Positions 1 to 4,522 of a DNA stretch of 5,925 nucleotides are shown in pieces. The notes below the pieces were generated by a model. That model ran no database searches. It saw only the letters and a program-made list of their open reading frames with translations, and was not told where the DNA came from. The DNA comes from Candidatus Tariuqbacter arcticus. GTDB taxonomy: Bacteria > Electryoneota > Tariuqbacteria > Tariuqbacterales > Tariuqbacteraceae. The stretch is taken from positions 1 to 5,925 of the forward strand of contig JABMRZ010000106.1 of the NCBI GenBank assembly GCA_013202315.1. Reading direction: 5' to 3'. The translations under genes were made by a program, and so were the position numbers. Within the stretch, counting starts at the first letter, position 1. Each line of letters begins with the position of its first letter.

Positions 1-44
1 GTCTCATTCCGTCCGCTGAAATGCGCATCCGTAATCGACTCCAT
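1..44 (-). CDS. Possible 5' end of a minus-strand gene, truncated by the window edge
   Basis: On the minus strand an ATG at 44-42 opens a frame of 14 codons that runs off the window, reading MESITDAHFSGRNE. The composition looks protein-like, but I do not recognise a family. No Shine-Dalgarno sequence precedes the ATG, because the upstream bases are the AT-rich heptad tract. Competing readings on the plus strand are a frame ending at the TGA at 17-19 (tail SHSVR) and a frame ending at the TAA at 52-54. The fragment is too short to choose between these, so this entry is only a pointer to the neighbouring sequence. Confidence 0.2.
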   Translation of the reverse strand, partial: MESITDAHFSGRNE

Positions 45-47
45 TTT

Positions 48-82
48 AAATTTTAAATTCTTAATTCTAAATTCTAAATTCA
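48..82. repeat. Heptad tandem repeat tract A
   Basis: Five consecutive 7-bp units run without a gap: AAATTTT, AAATTCT, TAATTCT, AAATTCT and AAATTCA. The preceding 41-47 (CCATTTT) fits as a more diverged sixth unit. The 7-bp register is exact although the units vary, which distinguishes it from plain AT-richness. It runs directly into the TTCAA...AACCCTC box at 79-95. Function unknown; related tracts occur at 2430-2464, 2514-2540 and 5839-5880. Confidence 0.75.
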
Positions 83-95
83 ACTATCAACCCTC
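79..95. repeat. TTCAA...AACCCTC box, copy 1
   Basis: TTCAACTATCAACCCTC follows heptad tract A without a gap. It resembles 5876-5891 (TTCAATAGAAACCCTC), which also follows a heptad tract, and 5765-5780 (TTGAAGATAAACCCTC), which follows an AT-rich stretch. The shared plan is an AT tract, TT(C/G)AA, a 5-6 nt linker, then AACCCTC. A further isolated AACCCTC lies at 124-130. Role unknown. Confidence 0.5.
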
Positions 96-216
96 CCCCA
101 TCCCCCATCATCTATGCAATCCGAACCCTCACCCCTTTTGAAACAACCGCCTGTACCCCATCCGCCGATTAATTCATAATTTCCACCCACAATCGGCTTG
201 AAGGTGAATTTCAATA

Positions 217-245
217 TTGATAAAAAGAAAAACTTTGCTTAAATT
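217..245 (+). promoter_or_regulatory. Candidate sigma70-like promoter for the deiminase gene
   Basis: TTGATA at 217-222 (five of six against TTGACA) and TAAATT at 240-245 (four of six against TATAAT) are separated by 17 bp. They sit 60-90 bp before the GTG start in the most AT-rich part of the spacer. The consensus is weak and the region is AT-rich throughout, so chance matches are likely. Confidence 0.3.
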
Positions 246-295
246 ACAAAAATGTATCTTATTCAATAGACCTAACGGAAATGCCTAATCTGTTC

Positions 296-300
296 GGAGG
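296..300 (+). promoter_or_regulatory. Ribosome binding site deciding the GTG start
   Basis: GGAGG lies 5 nt before the GTG at 306-308. No ATG in the frame nearby would preserve the full signal peptide, so this site supports the GTG start. Confidence 0.8.
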
Positions 301-305
301 ACGCT

Positions 306-2414
306 GTGAACCGACCCGCACTGTTTTCTTTTATCTTGATGATTATTCTGACTTCTGCGGTTCAAGCCGGAGATATCCCCAGCCTCCCCCTTGACGATGA
401 AGGAAATCCTGCCCTCCCCAGGGGACTCGCTCCCTTTGAAGCCGGATTGCCCCTCCTCGAAGCCGATGACCCCACCCACCCCCCGGATGAACCGGTCCGC
501 GCCATCGCCGAATGGGAAGAAGTGGAAGCGATTATCTTTCGCTGGGGCTCTTATAATTCCCTCCTGTCCCAAATCATCGACTATGTGGTGGATGTCACCC
601 GCGCCTATATCGTGGTGAGCAGCCAAAGCCAGGCTAATTCCTGCCGGAGTTACCTCCTCGGTCAAGGCGTATCCCCCATCGATTCGGTTGAATTCCTGAT
701 TCAAGCCACCAATTCCGTCTGGATTCGCGACTATGCCCCCTGGTGGCTGTGGCGGCTGGAATCCTGGGATCGAGCTATGTATGAATGGGACTACAACCGC
801 CCCCGCCCACTGGACGATGTCATCCCCGAATGGCTGTCACAAATCTGGGGCATCGAATACTACGGCATCGATCTGACCCACACCGGCGGTAACTGGCTCG
901 TCGACGGGCACGACGGCGTATATTGTTCCGAATTAATTCGGATGGAGAACGGCTGGATATCTCACGACAGCCTCTGCCAAATCTTCGACGCCTACTGTAA
1001 TCTCGATTCGCTGCATCTTACCCCGATATTCTTCGGCATCGACCATCTCAATATGTCAGCCAAACTGCTCAATGACCATACCGTATTAATCAACGAATTC
1101 CCCCCCGGAAGTATCCATAACTGGGCGATGGATGATATTGTCGAAGTCTTCTCAAATTTAACCAACCAATACGGCGAACCCTGGGATATTATCCGCATCC
1201 CCACCCCCGATTGGGCTCCTACAACATATTCCTACACCAATTCCCTCATCGCCCGGAACATAGTCTTGGTGCCGGCTTACAATCACCCTTACGATGCCGA
1301 AGCCTTGGCGATTTACGCCGAAAATATGCCCGGATACCAAGTCCACGGCATCAACTGCAACAGCATCATCTCCGCCGGCGGAGCTATCAACTGCATCACC
1401 CATAACATTATGCACCCCAGTTTAATCCACATCACCCATCAACGCCTCCCCCATACCGAAAACACCGCCGACCCCTATCTGGTTTCCGCCGAAATCATTT
1501 CCCTGGGAACTCTCGATGAAGATTCACTCCTGATATACTGGCGCAGCGGTTATAATCCCGACTGGACATCTGAACCGTTAGTTAATACGACCGGGGATGA
1601 ATTTGAGGGGTACATTCCCCCCTGCCCCGGAGGGTTTGTCGATTATTACATCTACACCGGGAACGAAGAAGGAAACTGGACCACCAGACCCCGATACGGT
1701 CCCGGAGCCCATTTCACCTTCCATACCGGATTATTCCTGTTGGAAGTTACAATGACACCGGAAAATCCACCCATTATCATCCCCGCCGCCGGCGGTTCCT
1801 TCGATTATACCATCAATATCGTCAATAACCAAACCTCACAAATCGACTACGACGCCTGGATTGAAGCCGACCTGCCGCCCGGCGGAATATACGAAATCCT
1901 CCTGCACCAAGGATTGACCCTATCTCCGGGCGCTTCACTGACCCGATACATCACTCAAAATGTCCCCCCCAACGCCCCCGCCGGTGAATACTATTACCGC
2001 GCCGCAGCCGGAGAACATCCCGGTTTCGTATTCGCCCAAGACGGCTTCCCCTTTGAAAAACTCCCCGGCGATGGCTCTGTCAATAGATTTAATGATTGGA
2101 CTATAACCGGCTGGGATGAACCAGCCACCCCCTTTTCGACCCGGTCCCCCGATCAATATATTCTGCACCGAAACTACCCCAACCCCTTCAACGGGCGTAC
2201 CACCATAAGCTTCACCATTCCCGAAGATGGCTATGTTTCCCTCGTAATATATAATTCATTGGGAGAAGAAATTATTACTCTGATTGAAGGTGAAATCACC
2301 GCCGGATGCTGTCAATTTCAATGGAACGCCGATAATATGCCTTCCGGCGTCTACTTCTGCTATCTTGAAACACCGAATTTCACCTCCGTCAGAAAAATGA
2401 TGCTCTTGAAATAA
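306..2414 (+). CDS. Secreted PPAD-like peptidylarginine/agmatine deiminase-family protein with T9SS sorting domain
   Basis: This 702-residue protein belongs to the guanidino-group-modifying superfamily, PAD_porph/agmatine deiminase family. Residues 1-22 form a signal peptide with a probable VQA|GD cleavage site. Residues about 60-385 are catalytic: VWIRDYAPWW (Asp142), YNRPRP (163-168), TGGN (193-196), HLN (247-249), an SYTNSL segment with Asn312, and GGAINCIT with the presumed nucleophile Cys363. About 386-475 matches the place of PPAD's Ig-like domain; 479-585 is an extra beta-rich domain; about 615-702 is a T9SS type A sorting domain (NYPNPFN, SGVYF, ending KMMLLK). The usual second Asp of His-x-Asp is Asn249, so activity is uncertain. 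The family hydrolyses arginine or agmatine guanidinium groups to ureido groups plus ammonia; PPAD citrullinates C-terminal arginines. Export by Sec then T9SS, with attachment to or release from the outer surface, is inferred. The start is GTG with GGAGG 5 nt upstream. The gene is monocistronic and convergent with tatC. Many Pro codons are CCC, unlike the pse genes. Confidence 0.92.
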   Translation: MNRPALFSFILMIILTSAVQAGDIPSLPLDDEGNPALPRGLAPFEAGLPLLEADDPTHPPDEPVRAIAEWEEVEAIIFRWGSYNSLLSQIIDYVVDVTRAYIVVSSQSQANSCRSYLLGQGVSPIDSVEFLIQATNSVWIRDYAPWWLWRLESWDRAMYEWDYNRPRPLDDVIPEWLSQIWGIEYYGIDLTHTGGNWLVDGHDGVYCSELIRMENGWISHDSLCQIFDAYCNLDSLHLTPIFFGIDHLNMSAKLLNDHTVLINEFPPGSIHNWAMDDIVEVFSNLTNQYGEPWDIIRIPTPDWAPTTYSYTNSLIARNIVLVPAYNHPYDAEALAIYAENMPGYQVHGINCNSIISAGGAINCITHNIMHPSLIHITHQRLPHTENTADPYLVSAEIISLGTLDEDSLLIYWRSGYNPDWTSEPLVNTTGDEFEGYIPPCPGGFVDYYIYTGNEEGNWTTRPRYGPGAHFTFHTGLFLLEVTMTPENPPIIIPAAGGSFDYTINIVNNQTSQIDYDAWIEADLPPGGIYEILLHQGLTLSPGASLTRYITQNVPPNAPAGEYYYRAAAGEHPGFVFAQDGFPFEKLPGDGSVNRFNDWTITGWDEPATPFSTRSPDQYILHRNYPNPFNGRTTISFTIPEDGYVSLVIYNSLGEEIITLIEGEITAGCCQFQWNADNMPSGVYFCYLETPNFTSVRKMMLLK

Positions 2415-2429
2415 AATACTATCACTTTG

Positions 2430-2464
2430 TTTCGTATTTCGTAATTCGAATTTCGTATTTATAA
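2430..2464. repeat. Heptad tandem repeat tract B
   Basis: Five gap-free 7-bp units: TTTCGTA three times (units 1, 2 and 4), ATTCGAA (unit 3) and TTTATAA (unit 5). It starts 15 bp after the stop codon of the deiminase gene. The unit differs from tract A in its last three bases, but the (A/T)TTC core and the 7-bp register are the same. Confidence 0.75.
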
Positions 2465-2473
2465 TATGTGTAG

Positions 2474-2492
2474 GGTGGGTTCTCAACCCACC
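2474..2492 (+). terminator. GC-rich hairpin, possible terminator; dispersed palindrome copy 1
   Basis: GGTGGGTT and AACCCACC form a perfect 8-bp stem around a CTC loop. On the plus strand GTTTTATG follows, a short T run that gives weak support for an intrinsic terminator of the deiminase gene. On the minus strand no T tract follows, so it is a poor terminator for tatC unless the hairpin alone suffices. With the leading TGTAGGG (from 2469) it resembles the palindrome at 3426-3450, so it may be a copy of a dispersed element used as a terminator. Confidence 0.45.
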
Positions 2493-2513
2493 GTTTTATG
2501 CTGTGTAATTTCA

Positions 2514-2540
2514 CATTCAACATTCAACATTCAACATTCA
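2514..2540. repeat. Heptad tandem repeat tract C, overlapping the tatC 3' end
   Basis: CATTCAA occurs three times in perfect tandem (2514-2534), then CATTCA (2535-2540). It is the most exact of the tracts, suggesting recent expansion. Its right-hand end lies inside tatC: on the minus strand the repeat (TTGAATG) encodes the last Glu-Cys and the TGA stop at 2533-2531. Confidence 0.85.
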
Positions 2541-3283
2541 GTCGCTTGATCCCTTTTCTTCACCGCTATAACCGCTAAAAAGACGCTGATTTCATACAAT
2601 ACAACTAAAGGTATGACTAATATTACCTGCGTGATGATATCAGGCGGAGTAACCAGCGCTGACAGCACCAATAGTATGATTATCGCATGACGACGGTATT
2701 TCCGCAAAAAAGGAGGGGTCACCAAACCCATCCTCGCCGCGAAATATATCACCAAAGGCAGTTCAAAAACCAGACCGAACGCCAACAGCAGATAAATCGC
2801 AAAGGTGATATAGCGGTTCAAAGACCAATAATTAACCACATTCTCCATTGCGAAAGACTGAAAAAACCTCATCGCAAAGGGAAGAATATGATAAGCGAAT
2901 ACCGCGCCTACAAAGAATAACAGCACCGACCAACCCACCACCGGAAAAATGAATCGCTTCTCCTTTTCATACAATCCCGGCGAAATGAATCTCCAGAATT
3001 GATAGAATAACACCGGTGAAGACAGCATCAAGCCCGCTAAAAATGCGGTCTTCAATTTGACCATGAATCCTTCGGTGGGCGCTAATAATGTGAGCTGAGA
3101 TTCTCCTCCCGTTAAAAATGGCTGAATCAAAAACTCAATAATGTAAGGCGTGAAGAAATAAGTGAGTATGAAACCTATTAATAAAGCGAGTAGACTTATG
3201 ATTATCCGAGACCTGAGTTCCTCTAAATGTTCAAGGAAAGTCATCCCCTCTTCAGAGCCGGATTTGTCCTTCCCTTTACCCAT
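2531..3283 (-). CDS. tatC: Sec-independent protein translocase subunit TatC
   Basis: TatC is the integral membrane receptor of the twin-arginine pathway; it binds the RR signal peptide and, with TatA/TatB-type partners, moves folded proteins across the cytoplasmic membrane. The 250-residue length is normal. Visible family motifs are the N-terminal FLEHLEELRSRI (16-27, signal-peptide recognition region), APTEGF (68-73), FYQFWRFISPGLYEKEKR (93-110), FELP (173-176) and the TPPD segment (212-215). About six hydrophobic segments are seen near 29-47, 75-95, 113-133, 159-182, 199-212 and 218-240. The ATG at 3283-3281 is preceded only by a weak AGGT 7 nt upstream. A second ATG at codon 14 would still keep the core, but its purine run lies too close. 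No tatA/tatB is adjacent, so the gene stands alone, divergent from pseB and convergent with the deiminase. Its last codons and stop lie in heptad tract C. Confidence 0.97.
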   Translation of the reverse strand: MGKGKDKSGSEEGMTFLEHLEELRSRIIISLLALLIGFILTYFFTPYIIEFLIQPFLTGGESQLTLLAPTEGFMVKLKTAFLAGLMLSSPVLFYQFWRFISPGLYEKEKRFIFPVVGWSVLLFFVGAVFAYHILPFAMRFFQSFAMENVVNYWSLNRYITFAIYLLLAFGLVFELPLVIYFAARMGLVTPPFLRKYRRHAIIILLVLSALVTPPDIITQVILVIPLVVLYEISVFLAVIAVKKRDQATEC

Positions 3284-3331
3284 AACAAATACCTATGCTG
3301 CTGTAGTCAATGGTGCCGATGTCCGATTTTT

Positions 3332-3359
3332 AAAATATCTCTTTGTTTGCTTAAATCAA
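3332..3359 (-). promoter_or_regulatory. Candidate promoter for tatC
   Basis: Read on the minus strand, TTGATT (3359-3354) and TATTTT (3337-3332) are separated by 16 bp, about 50 bp before the tatC start. Both hexamers match the sigma70 consensus only in part. It overlaps the candidate pseB promoter on the other strand, which would make the two mutually exclusive. Confidence 0.25.
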
Positions 3360-3371
3360 TCCGTATATATT
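3343..3371 (+). promoter_or_regulatory. Candidate promoter for pseB-pseC
   Basis: TTGTTT (3343-3348) and TATATT (3366-3371, five of six against TATAAT) are 17 bp apart. The -35 match is poor. If used, it would give a 5' leader of about 150 nt that includes the 14-bp dyad and the GC-rich hairpin before pseB. Confidence 0.28.
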
Positions 3372-3402
3372 CGCCGCATTAATAGTCAGTTATACTGGTT
3401 CT

Positions 3403-3416
3403 CGAAAATATTTTCG
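3403..3416. promoter_or_regulatory. Perfect 14-bp dyad, possible operator
   Basis: CGAAAATATTTTCG is its own reverse complement. It lies 6 bp after the -10-like TATACT at 3391-3396 and upstream of pseB, where a repressor site would be expected. No transcription factor is assigned. The right half also resembles the TTTCGTA unit of heptad tract B, so it could be a repeat relic instead. Confidence 0.35.
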
Positions 3417-3425
3417 TATGCTGAT

Positions 3426-3450
3426 GTAGGGGCGGGGTTCAAACCCGCCC
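3426..3450. repeat. GC-rich dispersed palindrome, copy 2
   Basis: After the lead TGTAGGG, GGGCGGG (3430-3436) pairs with CCCGCCC (3444-3450) across a 7-nt loop. It shares the TGTAGGG lead and the GGGTT...AACCC inner arms with the hairpin at 2469-2492. It lies in a divergent spacer with no T tract after it, so it is not a terminator for either neighbour. It may be a REP- or MITE-like element, or a leader hairpin of pseB. Confidence 0.5.
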
Positions 3451-3516
3451 AATTTATCGGAAAAGACTTTCAAGCATTAATATAAAACAGTTAATTATCA
3501 ATAATCCATAGTAAGT

Positions 3517-3521
3517 GAGAG
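3517..3521 (+). promoter_or_regulatory. Ribosome binding site deciding the pseB start
   Basis: GAGAG lies 5 nt before the ATG at 3527. The alternative GTG at 3515 has no purine-rich site upstream and would add only four residues (reading MRVI) before the conserved N-terminus, so the ATG is preferred. Confidence 0.6.
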
Positions 3522-3526
3522 TAATT

Positions 3527-4522
3527 ATGGATTGGAAAAAGTCAAGCGTTCTAATAACCGGAGGAACAGGTTCATTTGGCTCAAAGTTCGTCGATGTAAT
3601 GATGAAGAAGTACCATCCGCGCAGAATAGTCGTCTTCAGCCGCGATGAATTGAAACAACTTGAAATGTACCAGCGATTAAATGGAAACACTACTTCTCCG
3701 ATGCGATATTTCATCGGTGATGTGCGGGATAAAGACAGACTTTATAGAGCCTTCAGGGGCGTTGATATAGTCATACACGCCGCTGCCTTAAAACAGGTCC
3801 CAACTGCCGAATATAACCCGCTCGAAGTTATTAAAACTAACATATTAGGCGCGGCGAATGTCATAGATGCAGCCATAGACCGCAAGGTTAAGCGGGTTAT
3901 TGCATTAAGCACCGATAAGGCTGTCAATCCGATTAATCTGTACGGCGCTACAAAACTCTGCGCGGATAAACTGTTCACCGCTGCCGGAGTATACGGAACC
4001 GGTATGGATACGATTTTCAGCGTGGTTAGGTATGGGAATGTTTTGGGCTCGCGCGGGAGCGTAGTGCCGTTCTTCAAGAATTGTCGTTCCACCGGAGTTG
4101 TCCCTATCACAGACCCGCGAATGACCAGATTCTGGCTGACGCTTGAACAAGCGGTTGAATTTGTCGTTAAGTGCGCCGAGATTATGCGCGGCGGAGAAGT
4201 CTTCGTTCCCAAAATACCGAGTATGAGAATTACAGATTTAGCCGAAGCGACTGCGCCGGAATGCCGGCAGGAAATTATCGGAATCCGGCCCGGCGAAAAA
4301 CTAAATGAAGTCCTCCTGACCGAAGAAGAAATCCGGAGAACCGTCGAATTCGATGATTTCTTTATAGTCAAACCCACCGTCCTCCCGCAAAACTCGAAAA
4401 ATACTAATTTCATCAAGGGAAAAGCGGTGCCCGAAGATTTTCAATACAGCAGCAACCTCAACGACAGGTGGTTGTCTGTTGAAGAAATGTGTCAATTAAC
4501 GGAAGAGGCGGATGAATCGTGA
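3527..4522 (+). CDS. pseB: UDP-N-acetylglucosamine 4,6-dehydratase (inverting), PseB
   Basis: PseB is a cytoplasmic extended short-chain dehydrogenase/reductase that uses bound NADP(H) to convert UDP-GlcNAc to UDP-2-acetamido-2,6-dideoxy-beta-L-arabino-hexos-4-ulose, the first step to pseudaminic acid (EC 4.2.1.115). The 331-residue length is typical. Residues 11-18 (TGGTGSFG) form the nucleotide-binding loop, 64-67 (GDVR) follow the family pattern, and HAAALKQVP (84-92) is characteristic of the PseB/FlaA1 group. LSTDKA (127-132) supplies Asp130 and Lys131, and YGATK (139-143) gives catalytic Tyr139 and Lys143. VRYGNVLGSRGSV (167-179), ITDPRMTRFW (194-203) and IRPGEKLNEV (253-262) are further signatures. 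Its 3' end overlaps pseC by 11 bp, implying translational coupling, and the neighbour supports the inverting dehydratase over retaining CapD/PglF-type enzymes. Confidence 0.95.
   Translation: MDWKKSSVLITGGTGSFGSKFVDVMMKKYHPRRIVVFSRDELKQLEMYQRLNGNTTSPMRYFIGDVRDKDRLYRAFRGVDIVIHAAALKQVPTAEYNPLEVIKTNILGAANVIDAAIDRKVKRVIALSTDKAVNPINLYGATKLCADKLFTAAGVYGTGMDTIFSVVRYGNVLGSRGSVVPFFKNCRSTGVVPITDPRMTRFWLTLEQAVEFVVKCAEIMRGGEVFVPKIPSMRITDLAEATAPECRQEIIGIRPGEKLNEVLLTEEEIRRTVEFDDFFIVKPTVLPQNSKNTNFIKGKAVPEDFQYSSNLNDRWLSVEEMCQLTEEADES
4501..4508 (+). promoter_or_regulatory. Ribosome binding site of pseC inside the pseB 3' end
   Basis: GGAAGAGG precedes the pseC ATG at 4512, with the GGAAG core 6 nt away. It lies within pseB codons, so ribosomes finishing pseB (stop at 4520-4522) pass over it, consistent with coupled translation. 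Confidence 0.6.

Larger units (their letters stand above)
1..305. other. Left intergenic region
   Basis: No convincing complete gene is present. The stretch holds a 7-bp-period repeat (48-82), a box TTCAACTATCAACCCTC (79-95), a C-rich run (91-106 and 126-135) that is G-rich on the minus strand, a 7-bp inverted repeat GCCGATT/AATCGGC (164-170 and 191-197, 20-nt loop), an AT-rich promoter-like segment and the ribosome binding site of the downstream gene. Stops interrupt all frames after about position 140. A gene fragment may lie at the extreme left edge and is listed separately. Confidence 0.7.
2415..2530. other. Convergent spacer packed with repeats
   Basis: The 116 bp between the deiminase stop and the tatC stop contains almost nothing but repeat structure: heptad tract B (2430-2464), a GC-rich palindrome (2474-2492) and heptad tract C (2514-2540), which runs into tatC. 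No small gene is visible. Lying between convergent genes, it is a natural place for transcription of both to end. Confidence 0.7.
3284..3526. other. Divergent tatC/pseB regulatory spacer
   Basis: The 243 bp between the two start codons must hold the promoters of both units. It contains overlapping promoter-like hexamers near 3332-3371, a TATACT (3391-3396), a perfect 14-bp dyad (3403-3416), a GC-rich palindrome (3426-3450), and a near-identical 13-bp direct repeat, TATGCTGCTGTAG (3294-3306) and TATGCTGATGTAG (3417-3429). A second -10-like TATAAA lies at 3481-3486 without a matching -35. No protein gene is supported here. Confidence 0.6.

Noticed and set aside
285..704. 139-codon minus-strand open frame over the deiminase 5' end
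   Set aside because: It is antisense to the signal peptide and catalytic N-terminus of a clear gene and resembles no known protein.
306..2414. Cytosolic agmatine deiminase (polyamine pathway)
   Set aside because: The signal peptide, Ig-like regions and T9SS tail indicate export, and the YNRPRP pair points to a PPAD-like enzyme, so a housekeeping polyamine role is unlikely.
2514..2540. CRISPR array
   Set aside because: The repeats are 7 bp and contiguous with no spacers, and no cas gene is nearby. They are simple tandem repeats.
3162..3485. 107-codon plus-strand open frame overlapping the tatC 5' end and the divergent spacer
   Set aside because: It is antisense to the well-supported tatC N-terminus, has no family resemblance, and its C-terminal part merely translates the GC-rich palindrome.
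3515..3526. GTG at 3515 as the pseB start
   Set aside because: No Shine-Dalgarno sequence precedes it, the added residues are not part of the family N-terminus, and GAGAG is well placed for the ATG at 3527.
3742..4416. 224-codon minus-strand open frame inside pseB
   Set aside because: It lies wholly antisense to a gene with all the PseB motifs, and its translation is Ser/Thr/Ile-rich without recognisable domains.
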